Source: Lytechinus variegatus | Lineage: Eukaryota; Echinodermata; Echinoidea; Temnopleuroida; Toxopneustidae | Assembly (NCBI RefSeq): GCF_018143015.1 | Contig: NC_054748.1 | Coordinates: 11,212,967-11,276,966, forward strand | Reading direction: 5' to 3' | DNA length: 64,000 nucleotides | Shown: positions 12,301 to 23,900 of the stretch, one piece after another | How positions within the stretch are numbered: position 1 is the first letter of the stretch | Layout of the letters: every line of letters starts with the position of its first letter | The notes under the pieces: model-generated | Seen by the model: the letters and a program-made list of their open reading frames with translations, nothing else | Told to the model about the DNA's origin: nothing | Database searches by the model: none | Program-made: the position numbers and the translations under genes

Positions 12301-13549
12301 TGGCATCACAAATTTTGGTGATTTTGCCAGTGGAACCTCCATAGCATTAATGATTTCGACATTAAAATGCTCCTTTCTTATTTGCTGTTCCAATTGTTCT
12401 CTAACTTTCTTTGATCTTATAATTTGATTGCAACTTTTTCATACAACATGTAAAAGCAAACTATGGTTTCATTCTTCTTTAAAGTTAGATGTAACCATTG
12501 TTCTTTTGATCCTTTGATCCTTTTCATTTTTACATTTCCTTTGTCATCTCCTATATCCATCTCATCTCCACCATTTCTACCCATTGTACACATACATTTC
12601 CTCATTTATCATGCAATTATGTATACTTGCATTCCTTTGCTAGGATTTTCATGAGAGTCAAATAAAAACAAATAGAAATCATTGATTTGTGGTATTAAGT
12701 CAGTACTGTGAAGTTAAAATTACTTCATTTTATTGTTAAACCACAATATTAAGTTCATTGAGATAATAAAAATGCTTATGTGTCAAAATATTTAATCATC
12801 ATTCAAACTAAATGCAAAACAATAAATGCACTCTACTATTATGTTGATAGATTGTTCAACCATAATGATAAGTGTTGTATTCTGACAATTAAATCCATAT
12901 TCCTATTCACGGAAATAATGTCTCAATTTGCTGAAGATGTTAAAACTGCCACTCCATGACTTCTGAATTGAGTGGTCTAAGTTAAACCAGGGTTTAAAAT
13001 AAAAATTGAAGATAGATGAAAATTCACTTAAAATAAGGTACAAGTTGATTTTGCACTTAGACTGCTATCTAATAGTCTTATAATCAATGAACAGGTTTTT
13101 TTATTCATGCATTTAATCAAATGACAATGTTCATTTCTGCTTAGGACACAATAGATGGAGACAATGAGGCTTGCCTGCTGTTCAGCAGCATGGCTGCAGG
13201 AGCGTGTTCACGCACCCCTGATCGTGTCAAGACAACCTCCACTGTCGTCAACACAACAACTACTGTCGTCAACACCGCCACCGCTGCTGTCAACACCTCC
13301 ACTGCTGCCACAACCACTACCACAACTGCAATACCTGCTGCAACCACCTCCGCCTCCACCACCAAGACCCCTCAAAGAAAACTTTCCTCAACTGACCAGC
13401 TTGTAGAGCTGGAGAAGGAGAGGATTCGACTGCTTGAGAAACAAGTTTCCCTCTCTGCAGAGCGAAACTTGTTTCTCAGTAGAATTGCAAATGCCTTAGA
13501 GGCCATTGAAAAAAATGGCATTCAGTCATTGGGAATGATTGAATTTTAA
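9393..13549 (+). CDS. Harbinger Myb/SANT-like DNA-binding protein, left arm
   Basis: In PIF/Harbinger transposons this second protein binds the transposon ends and helps bring the nuclease into the nucleus. Four exons join in phase: 9393-9512, 10300-10447, 11549-11664 and 13145-13549. Exons 1-2 shown give a trihelix-type Myb fold: RRRNWHDGEVHCL, HKSVLFGK, YWKKATAVLRANG, then VVRKWADLKQRALKYKAQR. Exon 3 is a short linker (TLEAVLEVLARE). Exon 4 holds a Thr/Val/Ala-rich repeat (VVNTTTT units) and ends in a predicted coiled coil (ELEKERIRLLEKQVSL, RNLFLSRIANALEAIEK), stop at 13549. The first exon listed opens in mid-frame after an acceptor, so an upstream exon with the start codon is missing from this model. 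It converges on the nuclease gene 2.2 kb away. Confidence 0.85.
9634..9793. mobile_element. short MITE, degenerate, left arm
   Basis: Ends resemble GGGCTCAGTAACTCAAAGG and CTAACCTTCGTGTTAAGAAGCCC, a worn version of the family seen at 62660-62820. Shared with the right arm (31227-31372), where a short internal stretch differs. Confidence 0.5.
11017..11484. mobile_element. 468-bp MITE present only in the left arm
   Basis: Ends are inverted repeats GGCACACATGAGTAAT and ATTACACTCGTGTGCC. They are flanked by CTAATG on both sides (11011-11016 and 11485-11490). The right arm has a single CATTAG (CTAATG on the other strand) at 29998-30003, an empty site. Because the ends and target overlap in G/C, the duplication could be counted as TAAT (4 bp) or CTAATG (6 bp). 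No coding capacity; superfamily not resolved. Confidence 0.85.
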
Positions 13550-14143
13550 GGCATTTGCAATGTGTATTTCATGTGATGTCCACCTTGGTAACAACAAGCT
13601 GAAACTTCAGCTTGTTGGTATCAAGATGGACTTTTCATGAATATACTCTACATGAAGGAAACCATACTCTGTTGATGATTGTTTTTTAATTTGTTTATCT
13701 CTTACATTCTTTACCTAATATTTTCAAGTAACCTTTAAAAAAAATCCTAGTTATTCCACAGTGCACATATTGAGAGAAGAAAATTTGGTACACAAAATAT
13801 CGATGGCCAATGAGAGAGGCATATTAACCATTGGATAGGGCATGAATATTGCATTTTATTGATTTAAGCTGGGTTTATTCCACAAAAAATACATAATATT
13901 GGAGATACATGTTCATGTTTCAAAAAAAAATTTATTGCAAACCAACAATTTAGAGATAATTAAGCTTTTGGTTCCTGATCTGCTTCTCATTTCACTGTGG
14001 ATGCTATTTTTGCCCAAACTAGTTACATTCACTCTGAATGTAGTAACAAGGAGACATTGTCTTCTGCGATTCATGTACAAGTATGGTTTTCTTCACGTCG
14101 AATCTTCTCCTTCAATATGTAAATGACATCCATGTCAATTGAA

Positions 14144-14554
14144 AGGCCAAGTCCATTACAACAAAAAGTAAAGTTAAGCACGATACTGAAAGTTTGTTCA
14201 CAATTAAATGGAACATAGGATAGTTACTACGTTTATTTATATTATCAAAGTGCAGTAATATGCAATTCGTCTTCAGAATAGAAATGATAAAGTCACTGCT
14301 ACTACCATCAACAGCAACTTCCAGAATAAAAAAAATGTTTATTATTTTAATGTTCAGGTGGAAAATAAAAGAAGTAGTACCGGAGTAATGCAACTACTGT
14401 TTTGAAGGTAAATAGGTTTCTGAGGAAGGACATTATGAGGAAGAGGCTGAGCTTAACAAACCGTTTGAATGTGATTTTGATGGAATGTTCAGTATCATAA
14501 ATGCTTGATTTGTTTTTTGTTTTTTAGTAAACTTTTTCAGAGTGGACTTGGCCT
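14144..14554. mobile_element. AGGCCAAGTCC-type fold-back MITE, left arm
   Basis: Ends read AGGCCAAGTCCATTACAAC and GAGTGGACTTGGCCT, a relative of the TTAA-target family at 16424-17012. The TTAA flanks are eroded. Mirror copy at 26936-27329. Confidence 0.6.
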
Positions 14555-15770
14555 TTACTAAACATAACAATTTGCTTTTCAAAATGTTTTTTAAACCAAT
14601 TATTCCTGACAATAAAATCAACCTTACCAAAGGTGTGTTTCATTCCTAACAATTATTGCAAGCAACACTTCTTTTCAACTTGGTATTGTATTTGAACAAA
14701 AATGTGTACAGGTACAAAATTGAAATTTTGCTGCATTTGCTAGAAAAATTTGCATGAAAGTAAAATCAAACTTAACAAAGAAAGAGATCCATTATAAAGG
14801 ATACTTATTCTACAGAGCATACATTCCTTAAAAAAAAGGAACAAGAGTATTTGGCCATGGAAAAAAAGACAACTTGAATAACTAATATATAATTACATTG
14901 ATGTACATGTAAATTCAATGTAGATTAAAAGTCTAAAAACCTTCAAGGTAGTGTTTTTTAATGGTATAAAAATCCAGCAATACCAACACATCAATAGTAT
15001 ATTGATGCTCACCTTGTTCAAACATTTCAATGTTGCTAATTATCAACACTTGCTGAGGTTGAGATTTGACATGAAAGGGCATTTTAACTCGAACAATCAC
15101 TTTGAAAGATGCGTTAGATTGTGTAAAGAATATAAAAAACGCAAATCATTCCCATTCTCAAGACACTTGATTTTTAAACGCAATGGTAGATTCCCTTGCA
15201 TTGTTGTATATGAAAATAATAACATGACAACTCAGTATGTTTTACATATTATGTTAATGTCTTGCCATAATACGAACCTTTTAAAATGCTCAGTATGTTT
15301 TATATACAGTAGTATATGAATGTCTTGCCATAGTTGGAACATTATTTAAAATTGTGTTCTTAAAATCTTCACCACAAAAACAGTGTGTGCCATTTTGATG
15401 CATATTAAACATGCATTTCAAAAGTACAAGGATTCTTTACTTGGCTTTTACAAAATGAAGTGTTTACTGTGTTATAGCAAATCACAGTTTCATCTAGTGG
15501 ACAGTAAATATTTATTCATAATGGAAGAGCATCAGTGTATATAATTTGAAAACTTATGACCATGTTGTTAGGTATTTTTGAAACGGACTACAACCAAAAG
15601 AAATTTGACCAACAAGTGTGTAGAAGGTTATACGTAATTGCCAGCTCCAAATATTACTTTTTAATCAACTTGTTATCCTTATGAAGGGGGGGGTGGAAAT
15701 TATTAGTGCTTACGGCATTACATAAATCCCAGCATTGATATAATGATAAAGCCATTGAAAAAATGATATA

Positions 15771-18700
15771 CTACACAACAAAAGACTGTACGATCTGGGC
15801 CCGGACAGCGATGGCCGCTGCATCTCCCCTTTCCCTGTTGATTTCTCCTTCCATGTTGTCATCGATCATGTGGTCATCTTCATTATCGTCTGCTGCTGGC
15901 TGTCTGAATCTTTTACTAATGTTGAATAATATGCAGCATGCAGTAATGATGTTGCAGGCCCTATTTGGTCGAATTTGTAGGCCATGGCCGAGCAGACATC
16001 TAAATTTATTTTTTAGCTGTCCATTCACTTGCTCGATGATTGATCTCGTCTTGCACTGTGCACTGTGGAATAAGTAGATAATGTATGATAATCAAAAGAA
16101 TTTCATTTTGAGCAAAAAGATATTTAAAGACAAATTGAAGTGTATCTTTTAAATGCAATCTGTATGGACAAAAATATTCAAGATAGCTTTGTGATGAGAA
16201 AAAAGAAATTAGGAAAATATTTGGTTTGAAAAGAAGGCACAAAAGCTATCAATATTTTGGCATTATAACACTACGAAGGCTTAGGATTAGCGGATATATC
16301 TCAAAGCAAACAATATCATTGTTAGTGGATACATGAAGTATAGAAAACATTACAGAGTACATGTCTAGTCGTAAATTTTCCAGGATTTCTTGTAATCACA
16401 CACGAGTCTGCCAAAACTGTTAAAGGACAAGTCCACCGCAACAAAAATTTGATTTGAATAAAAAGAGAAAAATTCAACAAGCATAACACTGAAAATTTCA
16501 TCAAAATCGGATTTAAAATAAGAAAGTTATGACATTTTAAAGTTTCGCTTTATTTCACAAAACAGTGATAGGCACATCTCGGTCGGTATGCAAATGAGGG
16601 AACTGATGACATCACTCACTATTTCTTTTGTATTTTATTATATGAAATATGAAATATTTGATTTTCTCGTCATTGTCATGTGAAATGAAGTTTCATTCCT
16701 CCCTGAGCATGTGGAATTCCATTATTTTAACATTTCGTGCTTCAGGCAAGGAGGTCCTAATCATCAAATTTGTAAAAATTGAAATATTGTATAATTCAAA
16801 CAATAAAAACAAAAGAAATAGTGAGTGACGTCATCGACTCTCTCATTTGGATGTAACTGGCTCGTTCATATGACTATTTTGTTAAAAATAAGCGAAACTT
16901 TAAAATGTCATAACTTATTTTACATCCGATTTTGATGAAATTTTCAGCATTGTGCTTGTCTGATTTTTCTCCATTGATTCAAATCAACATTTTGCTGAGG
17001 TGGACTTGACCTTTAAATATAAGAATTACTTTTCACAACAAGGCGGTTGTTGACTTGAGAAGGTAGACTTATGCAGACACAATTGATATACGATAAATTG
17101 CATGATGGATCATAAATTGAGTGTCGACTGTTATGTGTAGCATTTATTACATGGTACAGAAATCGCTCATTCAAGCGATTTCAAAAATTTTCTTTTTTTA
17201 CATGGAAAAGTTGAATTGCTCACTTGTTGTAGGCTTGTTCCTCTGGTGTCTGTGGATTAAGGATGGGGGTCATTAACCATGTCATCAAGGGATAACCAGA
17301 GTCACCGAGGATGATCCCTTTCAGTTCTCCATTATTGTACTTGCGGTACAGTCTGCTATTCTGTTAACAAATTAATAGAATAAATCAAATTTACTAAGAT
17401 ATCTCAGCTTTATGGTGATGCTTTTCTAACAATTAAGTTTGCATAATCTTGTGAAGATATTGGATTTTCCTTCTCATAATGCTTTTTTTAACAAGGATTA
17501 GTTATGTATTGCATGGGATCTATGATCATTTGCAAAGTGGCAATTCAAGTCCACAGCAATTTATCTAGTATTTGACATTAAGTACAAGAATACAATTGTA
17601 CAAATCTAAATGCAAATGATGCTGATTGTTTTACTCCCAAAGAATAATTATTACTGTGGTGATAACTGATAAAGGTCTGCAAGCATAGACTATACTATGT
17701 TATTTCATGTGACTACTACCAAGGAGCTGGCTCCTACAAAGATGGTCACAGTGATGTTGTTGCAGCTAACCTAATATGTCTCTTGTATATCACAGTGATG
17801 TTGTTGCAGCTAACCTAATATGTCTCTTGTATATATACATATGTTACAAAGAACTGACTTCTAGTATGTTGTTTGCCTCCAACATAAGTCGGTAATAATT
17901 ACCTGAAGAATCCTGGAGTCGTGGGTACTCCCCGGCCATCTCGCAACAACATTTATTATCTGGAATTTTGCGTTGCAAGCCAATTGGACGTTGATGGAAG
18001 ACCTGCCCTTTCGATTGGTGTAAACGTATTCATCTGGGCCTAATGGGCAGCCATGTAGGCACACGTGCGTGCCATCAACAGCCCCTACCACTCTCGGGAA
18101 GCCTGCGATTCTATAGAAATCCTGAATATTGGCGGCTGTTTCGGCATCAGTCCTGGGGAACTTGATGAACTGCCAAATAACGCATACAGGATAAAGAAAA
18201 GAAAAAGAATATTTAACATTATTTTGTGGAATTAAAGATAAGTCTCTTTTATTGCACTGTTATGCTGAGAAAAAATTATTATACTTGTATATACTTTTGT
18301 TATTGGAATGTAGAAATAAATCAAATTAAATCAAATCAATATTTCCCTTGTTTATGTGAGTATGATAATCCACAAAGAAAGGGATGAATGATGTTGTATG
18401 AGCAGTGAAAATACAGCTTGGAAAGTCGGTGAGCTCAGAGGCAATGAGAAGAGAAGTGGCAACAACCCTTAAAAAATTTCTAAAATGATTTTCTTCAAGA
18501 TAAAAGGGGGCAACATTATGAGGCAATGTTTACAGCAAAGTGGCAATCAAACTTAATGTTTGTATACAAATTTGGGATGCCTTTGAAATTGTCTGCCCCA
18601 TATCCAAACAGGTACCATGAGCATAAAAATTATGGTAAATTGGTGTTTGAATCCCATCATACCAAGTACACCAATTTAATTTCTGTAAGGTATTGAGATT

Positions 18701-20640
18701 ACATTTTGGTAAAAGACAGTATTTCATGGCTTTTCATAGCTTTTAGAATTAAGTGGGGTTTTTTTGGGGGGGGGTGGCTGACAATAAAAAGGTTGCAATA
18801 AGATTGTCATTTTATATTTTTGAAAAATGTTGTCGATAAAGTGGGGTGTAAATGCTCTCACCTGAATCATGAAAGGTTATAAATAATTTACACGACTACC
18901 GCATATGCACTGGCATTAATATAGGCCTTGATTATGATTGAGGCAGAGATGTTTGTTCAAAGACTCGTATAAAGCTCATATATTCATTTTCATTTAATTT
19001 ATAATTATTATTTCATCATTAATTACTATCATCATTATTATTACCATCATCATTATTACCATTAATGTTATATTTATCTAAGTTATTATCTATTCAAATT
19101 TAACCAGACCCATTCTTATCATAAAGATGGCTCAAACATACTACAAATGATGAATGTAATTATTTTCGTATAGCATAACAGTATATAAATTAAGGTTACT
19201 AATTAGTAATAGGAGAAGGTAGTGCACTGGGGTTTAGGGTGATAGTCTGATAGACATAGTGCATGTGCCTGTTTTATTACTATAGTCAGGGGCAGCAAAA
19301 GGGGGAGGGGGGCTGAAAAAATCACAATTGTATGGTCATTTTTGCATTTTTGTACATGGTTTTGGAAAAAAGTGGGGGCTGAAGCCCCCCCCCCCCCCCC
19401 CCCCCGTTCTGCGGTCCCTTATTGTTTCATGCTTTGGTGAATTACCTAAAAATAAAAAATAAAAATTAGGCTATTTTGAAAATAAATCAATTTTCATTTT
19501 CTTTTTATGGTAGATCAATAAAGAAATTTGCCAAGAGATTGGTTAGATACTATAAGTATTCTAGGCATGAATGAAACTAGCATGATTTCAAAATATTTTA
19601 ATTGAAGGAAAATTCCTAATTAATTTAGATTTCAGTTGGAACACTTAAATTGATTTGAAGAGACCATCGACTTCATTGTATCAGCAGGCAGGGCGAGCAC
19701 GATCGATAAGCTAGCTCCTATCTTCAACAATAACAAACGAAAGTTGGATGTCGACTCGAAATTTTCAACCCCACTTCTTCAAAAAGGGTTGGCTTTAGAA
19801 ATTGTAATCAATAGAAGTACAAAAAAGGAGAACCATTTAATGGTGAGTATATCAAGTCAAACATTATCGACATGCATATTGGCATTCATATCTTAGTTTG
19901 CGGTAATAAATTATTAATATGGATTAATACATCCAGTTCCGAATATCACTAGCAGAATTTCAGGAGCGCTCACCATGCATGCTAAACCGCATCCTGCCGG
20001 AAAGCCCCGGCCGTGCCTGCCCGCTCGCTCTGCACCGTCGGGCCGGCTGGATTACGGCTATCGCCGGATAGGCGTCTATTAAACTCTAAGTAATAATATC
20101 CATTTACGTTTTTTTTAAAGTTTCGTGCATTATCATCTTCACTAACTAGACTCTATTGAGTCTTGATCAATGACATGTAAATCTAGAAGTCCCTCATTTA
20201 TTTCTGCATTTCAGTTGACAAACTCTGAAACATACAATTTTAAGTGTGGTGATCATGATGAAGAAAATAGAAAAGTAAAGAATATTTACCTGGCTCTTGT
20301 GACCACACAAGGCTTCAGAGACCCTGTGGATTATCCTAGACACGGTGCTGCGATGAATGCCATGGATATTTGCATCACTTTCCAAGACCGATCCGGTTGC
20401 GAAGAAATTCAGGCTTATCAAAACTTGTAGTGTGGGATGGATTGCCTTGTTGCGTTCCGTTGTTGGTGCGATTTGATTGGTGAGTAGATTAATTAGAAAG
20501 AAAATTGCCTCGCGACCGAACCGGTATCTCTTAACTAACTGCGTCTCAGAAAGAGAGTCGAGGGGCTGGTCCCTATCCCTTATCACTCGGCCAGGACGTG
20601 GCTGCACTTCCTCAGCTTCTGCTAATAGTATGGCTGCCAT
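15771..20640 (-). CDS. HARBI1-like DDE nuclease (PIF/Harbinger transposase), left arm
   Basis: This is the catalytic transposase subunit, cutting and joining DNA ends with a DDE active site. Four exons join in phase: 20640-20290, 18169-17903, 17360-17224 and 16062-15771, giving about 348 residues, close to vertebrate HARBI1. Start MAAILLAEAEEV. The helix-turn-helix-like part is HGIHRSTVSRIIHRVSEAL. The catalytic residues are in GAVDGTHV (first D), IILGDSGYPLMTW (second D) and SIIEQVNGQLKNKFRCL (E), all present. Other family marks are RWPGSTHDSRI and FIKFPRTDAE. Splice borders are GT/AG. Coding exons read the same as the right-arm copy wherever compared. The start lies 271 bp from the start of its mirror twin, facing away from it. 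Confidence 0.94.
16424..17012. mobile_element. TTAA-target fold-back MITE, copy in left arm
   Basis: Bounded by TTAA on both sides (16420-16423 and 17013-17016), with ends AGGACAAGTCCACC and GGTGGACTTGACCT and long inverted arms. These include the pair TTTCATCAAAATCGGAT and ATCCGATTTTGATGAAA. It lies in the intron between the last two nuclease exons. The TTAA target suits piggyBac or Kolobok non-autonomous elements; which one is not resolved. Confidence 0.8.
17748..17835. repeat. 44-bp tandem duplication, left arm only
   Basis: Two adjacent perfect copies of a unit beginning CACAGTGATGTTGTTGCAGC. The right arm has one copy (around 23710-23755). A post-duplication change. Confidence 0.85.
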
Positions 20641-20910
20641 GTTGTTGCTATGGATTTACTGCAACTTGCGTATGATCACTGATCAAACGCAAAGTTGCGT
20701 TTGATCGAGGAGAGTTGCGCTTGATAGATGCGTCAAAAATCAAACGCATCTCTTTTCTGCAACAGAGTTGCGATCTAACGCAACTCTGTTGCAGAAAAGA
20801 GATGCGTTTGATTTCTAACGCATCTATCAAGCGCAACTCTCCTCGATCAAACGCAACTTTGCGTTTGATCAGTGATCATACGCAAGTTGCAGTAAATCCA
20901 TAGCAACAAC
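20641..20910. promoter_or_regulatory. palindromic intergenic region between the two nuclease genes
   Basis: The centre of the palindrome lies at 20775/20776. The region is packed with CGCAA / TTGCG and GATCAAACGCAA words in mirrored order. Both nuclease genes start at its edges and run outward, so any promoter here must be bidirectional. The inner transposon ends also lie here, recognisable by GTTGCAGAAAAGAG, but without the terminal GGGCCC. Confidence 0.6.
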
Positions 20911-23900
20911 ATGGCAGCCATACTATTAGCAGAAGCTGAGGAAGTGCAGCCACGTCCTGGCCGAGTGATAAGGGATAGGGACCAGCCCCTCGACTCTCTT
21001 TCTGAGACGCAGTTAGTTAAGAGATACCGGTTCGGTCGCGAGGCAATTTTCTTTCTAATTAATCTACTCACCAATCAAATCGCACCAACAACGGAACGCA
21101 ACAAGGCAATCCATCCCACACTACAAGTTTTGATAAGCCTGAATTTCTTCGCAACCGGATCGGTCTTGGAAAGTGATGCAAATATCCATGGCATTCATCG
21201 CAGCACCGTGTCTAGGATAATCCACAGGGTCTCTGAAGCCTTGTGTGGTCACAAGAGCCAGGTAATTATTCTTTACTTTTCTATTTTCTTCATCATGATC
21301 ACCACACTTAAAATTGTATGTTTCAGAGTTTGTCAACTGAAATGCAGAAATAAATGAGGGACTTCTAGATTTACATGTCATAGATCAAGACTCAATAGAG
21401 TCTAGTTAGTGAAGATGATAATGCACGAAACTTGCCAAAAAAAAACGTAAATGGATATTATTACTTAGAGTTTAATAGACGCCTATCCGGCGATAGCCGT
21501 AATCCAGCCGGCCCGACGGTGCAGAGCGAGCGGGCAGGCACGGCCGGGGCTTTCCCGCAGGATGCGGTTTAGCATGCATGGTGAGCGCTCCTGAAATTCT
21601 GATAGTGATATTCGGAACAACTGGATGTATTAATCCATATTAATAATTTATTACCGCAAACTAAGATATGAATGCCAATATGCATGTCGATAATGTTTGA
21701 CTTGATATACTCACCATTAAATGGTTCTCCTTTTTTGTACTTCTATTGATTACAATTTCTAAAGCCAACCCTTTTTGAAGAAGTGGGGTTGAAAATTTCG
21801 AGTCGACATCCAACTTTCGTTTGTTATTGTTGAAGATAGGAGCTAGCTTATCGATCGTGCTCGCCCTGCCTGCTGATACAATGAAGTCGATGGTCTCTTC
21901 AAATCAATTTAAGTGTTCCAACTGAAATCTAAATTAATTAGGAATTTTCCTTCAATTAAAATATTTTGAAATCATGCTAGTTTCATTCATGCCTAGAATA
22001 CTTATAGTATCTAACCAATCTCTTGGCAAATTTCTTTATTGATCTACCATAAAAAGAAAATGAAAATTGATTTATTTTCAAAATAGCCTAATTTTTATTT
22101 TTTATTTTTAGGTAATTCACCAAAGCATGAAACAATAAGGGACCGCAGAACGGGGGGGGGGGGCTTCAGCCCCCACTTTTTTCCAAAACCATGTACAAAA
22201 ATGCAAAAATGACCATACAATTGTGATTTTTTCAGCCCCCCTCCCCCTTTTGCTGCCCCTGACTATAGTAATAAAACAGGCACATGCACTATGTCTATCA
22301 GACTATCACCCTAAACCCCAGTGCACTACCTTCTCCTATTACTAATTAGTAACCTTAATTTATATACTGTTATGCTATACGAAAATAATTACATTCATCA
22401 TTTGTAGTATGTTTGAGCCATCTTTATGATAAGAATGGGTCTGGTTAAATTTGAATAGATAATAACTTAGATAAATATAACATTAATGGTAATAATGATA
22501 ATAATAATAATGATGATAGTAATTAATGATGAAATAATAATTATAAATTAAATGAAAATGAATATATGAGCTTTATACGAGTCTTTGAACAAACATCTCT
22601 GCCTCAATCATAATCAAGGCCTATATTAATGCCAGTGCATATGCGGTAGTCGTGTAAATTATTTATAACCTTTCATGATTCAGGTGAGAGCATTTACACC
22701 CCACTTTATCGACAACATTTTTCAAAAATATAAAATGACAATCTTATTGCAACCTTTTTATTGTCAGCCACCCCCCCCCCAAAAAAAAAACCCACTTAAT
22801 TCTAAAAGCTATGAAAAGCCATGAAATACTGTCTTTTACCAAAATGTAATCTCAATACCTTACAGAAATTAAATTGGTGTACTTGGTATGATGGGATTCA
22901 AACACCAATTTACCATAATTTTTATGCTCATGGTACCTGTTTGGATATGGGGCAGACAATTTCAAAGGCATCCCAAATTTGTATACAAACATTAAGTTTG
23001 ATTGCCACTTTGTTGTAAACATTGCCTCATAATGTTGCCCCCTTTTATCTTGAAGAAAATCATTTTAGAAATTTTTTAAGGGTTGTTGCCACTTCTCTTC
23101 TCATTGCCTCTGAGCTCACCGACTTTCCAAGCTGTATTTTCACTGCTCATACAACATCATTCATCCCTTTCTTTGTGGATTATCATACTCACATAAACAA
23201 GGGAAATATTGATTTGATTTAATTTGATTTATTTCTACATTCCAATAACAAAAGTATATACAAGTATAATAATTTTTTCTCAGCATAACAGTGCAATAAA
23301 AGAGACTTATCTTTAATTCCACAAAATAATGTTAAATATTCTTTTTTTTTCTTTATCCTGTATGTGTTATTTGACAGTTCATCAAGTTCCCCAGGACTGA
23401 TGCTGAAACAGCCGCCAATATTCAGGATTTCTATAGAATCGCAGGCTTCCCGAGAGTGGTAGGGGCTGTTGATGGCACGCACGTGTGCCTACATGGCTGC
23501 CCATTAGGCCCAGATGAATACGTTTACACCAATCGAAAGGGCAGGTCTTCCATCAACGTCCAATTGGCTTGCAACGCAAAATTCCAGATAATAAATGTCG
23601 TTGCGAGATGGCCGGGGAGTACCCACGACTCCAGGATTCTTCAGGTATTTATTACCGACTTATGTTGGAGGCAAACAACATACTAGAAGTCAGTTCTTTG
23701 TAACATATGTATATATACAAGAGACATATTAGGTTAGCTGCAACAACATCACTGTGACCATCTTTGTAGGAGCCAGCTCCATGGTAGTAATCACATGAAA
23801 TAACATAGTATAGTCTATGCTTGCAGACCTTTATCAGTTATCACCACAGTAATAATTATTCTTTGGGGGTAAAACAATCAGCGTCATTTGCATTTAGATT

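Noticed and set aside
14951-15319. 122-residue frame between the two transposon genes
   Set aside because: No domain; differs between arms by substitutions and a 3-base gap, but not enough to argue for coding.
20648-20903. Overlapping mirrored frames at the palindrome centre
   Set aside because: Arise from repeated CGCAA words and not from a gene.
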